A stretch of DNA of 64,000 nt from Ornithodoros turicata (lineage: Eukaryota > Arthropoda > Arachnida > Ixodida > Argasidae). The translations under genes and the position numbers were made by a program. Below are positions 54,749 through 64,000 of the stretch, piece after piece (the stretch's first letter is position 1; each line of letters starts with the position of its first letter). The DNA is taken from positions 87,172,668 to 87,236,667 of the forward strand of contig NC_088203.1 of assembly GCF_037126465.1 (NCBI RefSeq), given 5' to 3'. The notes beneath the pieces were generated by a model. It worked only from the letters and a program-made list of their open reading frames with translations, did not search any database and was not told the DNA's origin.

Positions 54749-56705
54749 GGTTCTGAAAGCTTCTGTGAGCTTCGAGACGTCCTCAGCAACACGCCAATGG
54801 TGTTCTCATGGCGGAATGATTGCAAGGTAATTTTATCAAAAATTATTTTCTAAAGCACAATTTTGAGGTCAAAAGTACACCATTCGACAAAAATTTGGCA
54901 AGTACCAAGGTTTTGAACCATGTTAAATGTCACCTCATTGCTCCTTTATATGTTGTGTTCATCCTATTTGTTACATCCTTGCACCAGAAAACTCCAAATT
55001 TCATCCTGTTCATTGATTGAGCCTCTGCAGTTTAAGTGCCAACTTGGAGGTTGCTTGACTGTCACACCCTGCTGTTAGCATTACCATAGTTGTCAGTCAT
55101 TTTTGTTAACATTGTGAAGAAAGGACAATGTGCACTTACTTACCTTTGTCAGTCACGGAGATCGAAAATGCTTTGAATTACTTTTCCTGCACCTTTTGTT
55201 TCATGACAATATTCGGACAGCTCTCCATTATAACTTTAATTCAAGCCACATAGTGCTGAAGAACGAAGATTGCAGTGAAAAGTGCACGTTGAAATCGAGC
55301 TAAAAAGCTGTGGAAGGTTCTTTCCAGTGACAGAAGCATCATCATTTGGTACGTTCGTTATCAGGGGGTAGTGATTAAAAGTAAACGATAGTATACAGTG
55401 CAATGCATCCAAATTAGTCTAAAGCTGTTGATGCATTCTTGTGGCATGAGGGGAAAAGATCAGGTGTTGTTTTCTTATCGTGTGGATAAGGTGTAACACT
55501 ACATTGTTATCTGTATCTTTGCCCATTGGCCGCATACCCATGTACCCATTGACTGGCTCATAAGACAACAGCAGTTTTTCATACCTGCTTTTTATTTTTT
55601 TAAACCTTGATCTATATTCCAGTTTGCACAGTAAATGTTATGTTAATTCCAGGCAATGTGGACAGGCTGTTTGCAGCTTGTTCACCTGGAAAAATGGCCA
55701 ACATACAGGCAAGCAGCAAAAGCCAATCTACGAACCATCAAGCCTACCTTTCCAAACAGTACGGTGAAAAGCCACACCTGGAAGCGGCAGCACATTGTTG
55801 ACGCTGTAAGGTTGGCTCTCTTTCATGGTGAGGTGCTGCAGTAGTATTGTGCTACCTGAGGTGCTTTACCTAGTTGTGCCATTTATTTTCATTTCTTTCT
55901 TTTGAACCATCTTACCTTGCATAGTGGTGCCCACACTGAAAATTGCTGTCTTTATAGTCTGACTGCTCCTGGAAAGCAAAACCCTGCAGTAGCAAAATGT
56001 TAAAGCACTATCTCGTAAATACACAATATCTCTGTTGTGTTGCAAAACAATGCAAAACTCTGATTGCTTAAAATTAGAGCTGTGTGAATATTTGAAGCTT
56101 CAAATTTGAATTGAATAGCTAATGCTAAACCAACAGTATTTGCAGGTGATTTTGAGAATTCACAGTTTTCGAATATACTACAGAAACGATGTGTAGGACC
56201 TTCGTCGGCACGCTTTCACATCAGCATTCTGGGTAAGAGCAAGGGAGACGCAAAAATTTGCCTATAGTAAAATGTGCTATGCTGTAGAAGCAGTGCGTTG
56301 CATTCGATGCTGACCTGAAACATAATCTGCTCCATTGTCATCCTCGTCATTGCGTTCCGGATGGCGGTGTCTCGTCTCTTGTTCGTGAATTGCAAGCTGA
56401 AACCGAAAGCAGGAGCTTAGAATACTGAATGTATGACATTGAGTTGTCATTTCCTTCACTCGACCAGTCACACTAGTATTGGTAAGGGGTATACCGAATG
56501 GGCTACTTACAAAACCAAAGAAATCTGCTGGAAACCCTGTCGAAAATATGAGCCACGAATCTGCTGTAAATTTGCTGCGACCAAAAATAGCAGAATACAG
56601 CGGGAATGCTGTGCACAGCGGTTCCACTGTAAACAACAGTCCTGTAGCATTGTGCTGTAGTCCTGCTGTAAGCAGCTGTGCAGCAGTGTTGTGCTGGAAT
56701 TTTGT
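54749..56705. other. Unassigned spacer
   Basis: CAG/CTG-rich interspersed motifs (GCTGT, CAGCAG) lie at 56590-56690. No convincing gene. Confidence 0.4.
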
Positions 56706-56785
56706 TAACACCTCAAATGTTTTGGCGCATTATAGCATTCGTCGCTGCTACGCCATAAAAATCATCATCATCATCATTAAACACC
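56706..56785 (+). mobile_element. LINE/SINE tail fragment ending in (ATC)n
   Basis: CAAATGTTTTGGCGCATTAT through CTACGCCATAAAAATC, followed by ATCATCATCATC. Related to 51300-51365 but more diverged. Confidence 0.5.
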
Positions 56786-56860
56786 ACAAACACATCATTT
56801 TGCTGCACAGCTGCTGTAGACAGCAGCAGTTCGGTGTATATGTGCCATGGTAAACATTGT

Positions 56861-56925
56861 GTACAATTTGAGCCAAAAGCTGATGGAGCACCACGGTGTC
56901 ACATTTCTCCATTGGAGCAAAACAC
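56861..56925. mobile_element. Relic of the Tc1/mariner MITE at 58.5 kb
   Basis: TGTACAATTTGAGCCAAAAG, CACCACGGTGTCACATTTCTCC matches the right half of the 58511-58732 element (reverse complement) with many differences. Confidence 0.5.
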
Positions 56926-57667
56926 CATCAGCAAAGAGGAGTGGACATACATACTTTCCTAAATTACCTTATGGAACCCTCTATGTAGATATTTCCAAAG
57001 TACCACGTACATCATCACGTATATATCATCACATACTTCCATCCACTGGAAATGGGTATATATGGGTGAGAGGAACTTTTCTGCTATAAGTGCTTCCATG
57101 GATCCTTCTCCTCTGATCAGGACAAAACCCCCGTTCGTAGACTAGGACAACAAATTCCCTGTACTCCCTGTGTGTGTGACTTCCTGTTGTGTCTGTATGT
57201 TTATTTAACTTTTTCAAGTTACATAATGAATACACACACATAAGTATTCGCCAACTGCACACGCATGGTGACAGCTTCGTTAAAAAACTACTCGCATATA
57301 CACCTCGAGCAGTGCAAGCCTTGTTGCTCCCAAACTGTCCACTGCGTGTCGCCACGAACCAACCCAACACTCCTTCCCCCTACTGGTTATAAAGTTAATG
57401 CGAAGATTTCTTCACCTCCCTGTCAGAGATGGTTCGTACTGTATCTGGTTCTACAGTACAGTGGTTTACAGTACAGTTCCACCAGTAAGCCAAGGTGTCA
57501 TCTGCTGTTGTTGTCATTTGTACATGGTGTACATTTGTCAGGCGGTGCATGGGCGCCACCTGAGTGCCAGTAGCTGCAACTTTTTTTTTTTTCGTTTCCT
57601 GAACTGATTTCTACTGTAACATTGTACAGTGTCTTCCAAGTTTGAATTTACTGGTTGATACACTTCT

Positions 57668-58363
57668 CTTTAAAGGGACAGTTGCTTCCGGAAACGCATC
57701 TATGAGACCGATACGACTGCATTTGGCTTCGGCCAACAGTTTTCCTGACTAATTTTTTTCACCCAAAAAGTGGTTAGATATTAGAGTGGTTACTAAGCGA
57801 AATTTAAAGCCCAGCGCCGCCTCCGCGACTGCAGAAGCCCCAGCGGCGTGACGGCACTTGATAAGTGGAGGAGTGAGAGGGTGGCACGCAGAGGAGGAAA
57901 AGCGCGCTCCTGTTGCTCTGGGCCAGGTGGCGCGAGTGAGCAGCAACGACAGCGCCCCAAATTATGCAACAAGCGGTTTAGCAGACGACGCGGCACTTTC
58001 AAACACACCGTCTCGAGTTGTTCGCACTTTTCAAGAAGCATCGCTTTTTCTGTGGATTTCCTACAGGTTTTGTAGCTTTCCTTGGCACCATACCGTTTGA
58101 AACACAATGCAAAACCCACTGATGAAACGACCTACTGTTGGGATCCGTGGCCGTTTGGGCCCGAAATGGTGCTGGCCGGCTACAGAATGATGTTTTCTCG
58201 TTTTTCCAAAGAGGGAATTCAACATCCGTCTTCTGCTCTCGTCATGTATTCCATCGAATAACAGTGAAACTACATCAGTATTTTGCGTGGTTAGTGATCC
58301 GTGAAGAATTAAATGGTGCTAGTTTTGAAATCGACTGGAAGGGATACGACCGCCCCTTTAAAG
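57668..58363. mobile_element. MITE with CTTTAAAGGG ends, about 696 bp
   Basis: Left CTTTAAAGGGACAGTTGCTTCC and right GGATACGACCGCCCCTTTAAAG (reverse complement CTTTAAAGGGGCGGTCGTATCC) pair at 16 of 22 positions. The interior is GC-rich with short ORFs only. Target duplication unclear. Confidence 0.65.
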
Positions 58364-58508
58364 TGATATGAATTGGTTGTTATGGGAGAGTAAGCACACA
58401 TACACATACAGTACTGTTCACGTATTGCCACTTTTTACAATTCTTCATGTGACTATTCGTGAAGTGTACAAGAGCCCATGTGTATGTAAGATGTCTATAG
58501 GCAATATG

Positions 58509-58734
58509 TACAGCTTGGGACAAAAGTTTACGGAACACGGCACTTGCGTATTTCTTCATAGGAGTGGTCTCGTGCTAGCTATCCGGATGAGTTCAAATAA
58601 GAAACGGGTGACCAGCTATTCTATCTATCTCTAAGCTAGCTGCTAGGCTAGGCTAGCAACTCAGCTGCTAGGGTGTCACCCCAGTGGAGAAATGCGACAC
58701 CCCGGTGTTCCGTAAACTTTTGTCCCAAGCTGTA
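58509..58734. mobile_element. Tc1/mariner-type MITE, 222 bp, TA target duplication
   Basis: The element is 58511-58732, with 28-bp perfect inverted ends CAGCTTGGGACAAAAGTTTA-CGGAACAC directly flanked by TA on both sides. No ORF. Confidence 0.92.
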
Positions 58735-59535
58735 CATACGAATGATTCGCACTATTGCATAGGGCCATTCGGTTGTCCTGGTGACTTCGTGTTTGTCAGC
58801 TGCTGTAGTGCAATAAAATATTATGGTGTGACTGCCAACAGTACCTTGTTTGTGTTTCTGTATGGCTCTTGGTGATGGCAAGTCTCACTAAAGCATGCAC
58901 TATTTCTAGTTTTCCCGTACAAGTTTGATGCTTTGCAAGGTCGAGTATCGAAAGATGTGCTTTGTCTGTGATCGCTGTCGACGCTACCTTTCATGTGAAT
59001 TGAGGCTTCTCTTCAAAGCAGACGCGTGCTCCTGAGGAACTTGCGGCGCACCTCAAGTAGTTTGCAGTACAGACACGTGGCGGGAAATAACTCTTCTGTA
59101 TGTTCTTATCGCAGAGAACTGCTACCATGCCGGTCGAGTGTGTGGTTTGATTTTTGTCGCTGCCTTGCATCGTCGACGTCGATGACGACTGCTGATGTAC
59201 TTCAATTGTTCACGTTCTTAGGCAACTGCTTGTGTTGAGTTCATCTGTTGTGTGTTTCAGTCTCAGAATAGTTATTTTCTATAATAATGCCGCATTTAAA
59301 AGTGATATTCCTAATTAGCCATCAGCTTCACGAGTTTTCGATGTCTGTCCAAGTCGTCTTTGCAAAAGAAAGACACGTTTTAGTGGCCGTTTTAGCTTAG
59401 TGCGGCGAACACGCCGACACAGCATTTCGCTTTATTATGTAGCCGAACGACGCTGTGTGCTCAACACATGGATCATGTGGAACTGGCACAAACTAATGTG
59501 AGAACTGCCATTCCGGATGGTTTTGTTTGAACTTG
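58735..59535. other. Unassigned spacer
   Basis: Nothing recognised. Confidence 0.45.
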
Positions 59536-59543
59536 TTCCCTGG

Positions 59544-60084
59544 CAGTTGGGAAAATTACTTTCATTTTATTTGACTTTTATTTTATTACTCATTATACAG
59601 TTCTGTAAATTTATGCATTACGTTACTCATTACTTTTTCATGCTTGGTAATGCATTATGAATGTCATTACTTTCATCAAGTAATGACATCACTTAGTCAT
59701 ATAATTTCTGCAAAGTCACTACTTACGAATGATTTCATCGAGAGATGAGAGCAGCATGAGTAATCTGGATGAGCAGTCGTAACAGTAATTCAAAGAGACT
59801 CCACTTGGTCTCTGTCCTCCTCCTCCTTGCTGACCTGGTCAATGGAAAAGGTGGCTGGGAGAAGCCACCTTGGATATTTTCCTTGCCTGCACCTGGCACA
59901 GTTTGTAGCTGAGTTTTGTAACCTGAGTTTTGAACCCCAGTAATGAGTACTGTAATGTGATTACACATTACCCTGGCAAAAAGTAATAGCATCACATTAC
60001 TCATCCACAAACAGTAATGGATTAGCATTACTCATTACCGAGATGGTATGCTTTACCGGTAATAGATTACTCACACCACCTCTG
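59544..60084. mobile_element. hAT-like MITE, about 540 bp
   Basis: The ends are CAGTTGGGAAAATTACTTTC and (inverted) CAGAGGTGGTGTGAGTAATC. The interior is packed with GTAATG/CATTAC motifs in both orientations. Flanks TTCCCTGG and TTCCCAGC could be an eroded 8-bp duplication. Confidence 0.5.
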
Positions 60085-60149
60085 TTTCCCAGCATCCGGC
60101 TTGTTTGGCAGGCTTGCACAAGATACTCAAGGAAAGTATTGAAGTAGCA

Positions 60150-60330
60150 ACAGTGGTGGTGCATTGTAGTAGTAATTGGTATTCAAGTATTGCAAGTTAT
60201 TTGAATGGTAAGTATTATACTGGTAACTGAGTATTATTTGTAGCTACAAAAAAGTAATTGAGTGGAGTACTACCTTTAAATTAAAGTAGCATGCTAAATA
60301 CTCGCCAGAACTAACTCGTTACCAAGATAC
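60150..60330. mobile_element. hAT-like MITE fragment
   Basis: CAGTGGTGGTGCATTGTAGT, then repeated AAGTATT, GTAATT and GAGTAC motifs as in the preceding element. Ends not resolved. Confidence 0.35.
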
Positions 60331-60899
60331 CGTAAAGTTATTTGTATACAGACAAAGCAAAGATCACGGAAGGTTTTTGTTATTATTAGCGGCAGCTGTT
60401 TCGTACTACAGCGTTGCGTGTCACCACGGTCCTGGTGTCACGTTGAGCGTAAAATTTCGAGCGTCAAGAGGGGCGCATGCGCAGTAACAAGTCGAACCGA
60501 AGACCGCCCGCGTATCACGTGGTTTGAGCAGATGTAGTAGTGTTGCCAGGTGGCTCGCGGTTTCTTGCGTTCATGGAGTGCTTCATACGCGACCATGTGG
60601 TTCGCCTTGCGTATTCATGTTCCGTGTGTCTCGCGCTCTGTTTTCACGGAGCGTTCCGCGAAGCGAACTACACGCCATATGTGGATCGGCCTTAAAGGGG
60701 TCCTGAAAGCATTTCCAAACTGGTACATCACCTGGTACATATTGATCTACCCCCAACAACACAGTGTCATCCCAGGGATGTCCTAAGAGCATCATGCATG
60801 GACGGGGGTGAATCTGATCCTCAAATCATCCTCAACATGTGATTTGATTTTGGCAGTACATAGCGTCCCCACGGTATCCTCAGAGCGTCCACAGATATG

Positions 60900-61640
60900 C
60901 TACGTGAGGACAACTTTAGAACAGTGCTAGAGCACTTCTACGATGAACCATTCTTTTATATTAGCGAATCCAAATCCAAGGAAGGTTCTGCGAATCCACG
61001 AATCTTACGAATCTCGAATCTTTCGAATCCTTTCTTTAAAAAGAGTTCAAAAAGGAAGAAAAAAGACTTCTACTCGAGAGTGTTTTGAAGCAGAATATGA
61101 TACATTTGTTTAATGAAAATAAGAAAAATTAATAGTTCAGTTTCGTTAGAAAGTTACTATTTAGAAGTTGAAGAAGAAGAAAGTTAGTTTAGTTACTAGT
61201 TAGAAAGTTAGTTTAACAATATACCCGTATATGTAGTTCTTAATTTATTTAACACATTGTTCGTCGACTACAAGAAATACATAAATTCTCGAGTCTGAAT
61301 TATTTCCGTAAAGCTAAAGCAACAATCAAAAGCAAAACCGTATTACTTTTAAACTTGTAATGTAACAGTTCCAGCCTGATCTCTTTCAGTCCAGAGCAAT
61401 GTAAACAAAGAAACAAGAAAACACCCTTCGGTCAATGAGGCTTTCGGCGGACTCCGGAGGCGCCAATTTGAAAAAAGAAACGGTGGTCGGTGGGTTCGGT
61501 GGAAACGGTGGAAACGGAGACGGTGGAAACATGGTCGGTGGGTTCGAAAGATTCGATTCGACGTTTTGTGCACTTGGATTCGGATTCCCGAATCTCGAAT
61601 CCCTACCTAGGATTCGTGGATTCGGTTGACACATCCCTAT
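60900..61640. repeat. Non-autonomous repeat with inverted CGAATC-rich ends
   Basis: Left end (60966-61030) and right end (61545-61632) are enriched in CGAATCC/GGATTCG motifs in opposite orientation. The right end reads GGATTCGGTTGACACATCCCT. A GGTGGAAAC tandem lies at 61498-61530. Probably a hAT-type MITE; the exact left boundary is uncertain. Confidence 0.45.
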
Positions 61641-63137
61641 AATTTATATCCAACTAGCCCAACTAGAGTTGGCACATTGAACCCATGTCGGTGTTTTTTT
61701 ATTGCACAGAAAACAGTTTCATACTGATTCCATACATCTTGGTTAGCTGCCGCAATAAAGTCTGGCTGTTCGTTTCTTGTACATTCCATAACGGACAATA
61801 AGCGCAGCGGTTTAAAAACAAAGCAGAGAAATATAAAAGACACAGAAAAAAAATCCCAGAAACCCGGAAACAGATCTATTTATTGCTTATTATGCGACAC
61901 TACGTAAATTCGACAGTCCTGGTCGCCTGCGACACAAAACCAAGGGTGAGCTGATGTTTCTTTCGATTACGCGAAAATAAATACTGAAAGCGAGGAATTG
62001 ATTCAAGTATTAGCTCTGGATCATTCCAAAGTCTAGTTTCTTACGCCTTTTGGTTTGAGACATTCAGGTAGGACCTTTGGAAGTCAAAAGCAGTGCGACA
62101 GAATCGCGCGTTTCTGTCCTTTCCACGAGCATGATGGAAAAAGCGCTGCCAGACGAAACACAAAAAAAACTTTAGAGACACACCGATGCGCTTTCCACGA
62201 GAAATGTTCCATGTGTGCTGAACATGGCACATCAGAACGCTGTCTCTGTGATCCCGCGTTATGAAGCTATTCCAATCCAAAGGCCGCGCGCTGAGCGAAC
62301 TCCCAAGGTATAACTGGTAGCGAAAACTAGCGAAAATAGCAAATCAGACCCATCGGCAAGGCCACCAGCAAGAGGCGCGAGCGATCCTGGGTGTTGACAG
62401 TAGAGGTACTGTTGTAAACAGAAAAACTTTGCATTGGGACTTTGCGTGTCGGCTGTTGTCTGCTCATGCAGTGCACAGACGGAGGACACGCTTTGGCTTA
62501 GTTTGAACCTATAGTAACGTTGGAAGAGATGACTACGGTTGTGAAGACTCCTCCTTCTAAAAGCGAACGCAATGGAAAAGATGGGAATATGTAACAGACG
62601 TCATAGAAGCGGTTTACTGTGAAGACGGCTGCGTAGCGTGAAGATGTCTACATTAAAGCACCGCATTTCCCTCGAATAACCGCCGATATCCGTGTGCAAG
62701 TTGTCTACTAATACAAAATCATGATAACGGTTATAAAAATATTAGTTTTCTTAAACCGGAGCACTGGGTAACATACAGGGTCCGTCTCTTGCTTCCGAGC
62801 CCACACTTCAAAGGTCGTCCCGCCCAGTCCCGCCGACGCTCAACAGGAAGTACGTCACGGAAAATCTCAAATAACCAGGCGCTTGTCGTCTGCTTCCATG
62901 TACCGAAATGAAACGGGAGCGCGAAAAGCGGCACGGAGTGTCACACTCTCGGGAGCGCGAGGTGCACTGGAGTGGAGTCTGAAACACTCGCGCTCAGGGG
63001 CGGCTACTGAACGCACCCACTGTTGCATCTTCATGCGTTACGGATGCGGCGCGGCTTCACTGCTTCTTTGGTGGGATGCAGGCAATACAAACGGCGTTCC
63101 GTAGAAACTGCGTCAAGGGTGTCGCCTTCCCGGAGGA
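61641..63137. other. Unassigned spacer
   Basis: No gene or repeat with support. Confidence 0.45.
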
Positions 63138-63919
63138 CAAGACGGAATAATTGAGCCTCTATATGCAATAAGAGGATAAGTCGAAAACTCCCAAACCGAG
63201 AAAACTGCAAGTGAATATTTGGTAAAGTAATAGCAGATGAGTTTCCTCGAATAACGCAAATTCAAAATGTGTAACATACATGCATGTGTCTACTCTACAT
63301 GCATGTCCCGTTAGCATAGTTTCTGGATGTGCGACTTAGCATAAATTGAAAAAAACACAGGAGCATGACATATCCCCTTTTTCTATATAACACGCGCAGG
63401 GTTTTCGTGCAGGAAAAAACAGTTTTCACGAGTCGGACTTGACTCCAGGGCGGGCGAAGTTACCCTTGTGCAGTGGAGCAGCCTGTGATCGTGATTATCG
63501 TGCCGCTAAACGAGCACAACCTTGAAAATAATGTTCTGTATTGCCAGCAAAATATGAATTATTAGCATAGTGTACACGTTTTTCCGATTACAACGCTCAG
63601 TAGCACTGCTGACACGGTCACATAAGTTAGGAAGAACATGTTTTCGAGTGGAAGTCGAAGTTCATTTCCGCATCGTAGCAAAATTTAAGCTACACCATTT
63701 GTATGCGTGTGTAGAAAAGGGGCGTGATCTGGCTGCCCATCCCATTGACACGCATGCATTTCCCGTTTCTTACCCTCCTATAGCGAGTCAATAAATTGCA
63801 ATACGTTCCTAAATTTTCTTTGAAAGGTACATACTGGTATGTAGATATCATTGCAACAAAAATACTATAAAGGGGATAATTCGACTTATCCCCTTATTGC
63901 ATACAGAGCTTCAATTGTC
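63138..63919. repeat. Inverted-repeat pair, possible MITE of about 780 bp
   Basis: AATTGAGCCTCTATATGCAA-TAAGAGGATAAGTCGAA (from about 63150) reappears inverted at about 63870-63917 with roughly 80% identity. A local palindrome GGGGATAATTCGACTTATCCCC lies at the right end. No ORF with motif. The sequence continues to the window edge without other features. Confidence 0.6.
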
Positions 63920-64000
63920 TTCATAACACCCAAAGTCAGGAAAGATTTCCGACTTGATATTTGGGTTTAAGATTGGAACGCGATACCAGAACCCCTCGTC

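Noticed and set aside
56590..56700. CAG/CTG-rich stretch as a trinucleotide expansion
   Set aside because: Motifs are scattered and not in uninterrupted tandem.
61435..61629. Gly-rich 64-codon ORF
   Set aside because: Encoded by a GGTGGAAAC tandem inside a non-autonomous repeat.

Overview
This window looks like intergenic, transposon-packed DNA from an arthropod, most likely a hard tick (Ixodidae). That is an inference from the element mix: Penelope-like (PLE) GIY-YIG endonuclease, Ty3/gypsy elements with a tRNA-Trp-like primer site, Merlin, MULE, P-element and hAT elements, CR1-like LINEs, many MITEs, and LINE/SINE tails reading '...gtgccattaaacccataatc'. There is no bacterial organisation. 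No clearly functional host gene was found. The best-supported genes are a Merlin transposase and a spliced THAP-domain gene that probably belongs to a P-element-like locus.

Layout. 0-3 kb: truncated PLE 3' end, then an unidentified repeat-derived tract with a 250-bp direct repeat. 3.0-3.9 kb: a small complete non-autonomous LTR element with a perfect 5-bp target duplication. 4.8-14.4 kb: three copies of a 1.3-kb repeat. Copies A and B are directly tandem, and each carries a hammerhead-ribozyme core on the minus strand. Copy B is split by a decayed 4-kb Ty3/gypsy element and by an LTR-plus-primer-site fragment. A 185-codon orphan ORF lies between B and C. 14.8-21.1 kb: a complete 6.29-kb Merlin transposon with 195-bp terminal inverted repeats (194/195 identical), a perfect 8-bp target duplication, subterminal minisatellites and an apparently intact two-exon DDE transposase.

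21-30 kb: mostly unannotatable AT-rich DNA with a LINE relic and two large hairpins. 30.0-33.4 kb: a second defective Ty3/gypsy element (minus strand) with a deletion joining RNase H to integrase. 34-37 kb: two hAT-type elements with perfect 8-bp target duplications. 38.7-41.5 kb: a MULE with long inverted repeats and a decayed two-exon transposase end. Nested in it is a 1.2-kb gag-only LTR element whose two 153-bp LTRs are identical. 42.5-43.9 kb: fragments of the second gypsy family, a MITE containing a truncated LINE/SINE tail, and a hairpin.

45.5-50.0 kb: a P-element-like locus. Four phase-compatible exons encode a THAP-domain protein. A 1.34-kb CR1-like LINE with a 9-bp target duplication sits in the third intron, and two downstream segments match P-element/THAP9 transposase. 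50-64 kb: MITEs (including a textbook TA-flanked Tc1/mariner MITE), a PLE relic, hAT-like fragments and otherwise featureless sequence.

Relative ages from nesting and identity: the gag-only LTR element and the Merlin copy are the youngest insertions. The 6.3-10.3 kb gypsy element and the PLE relics are old.
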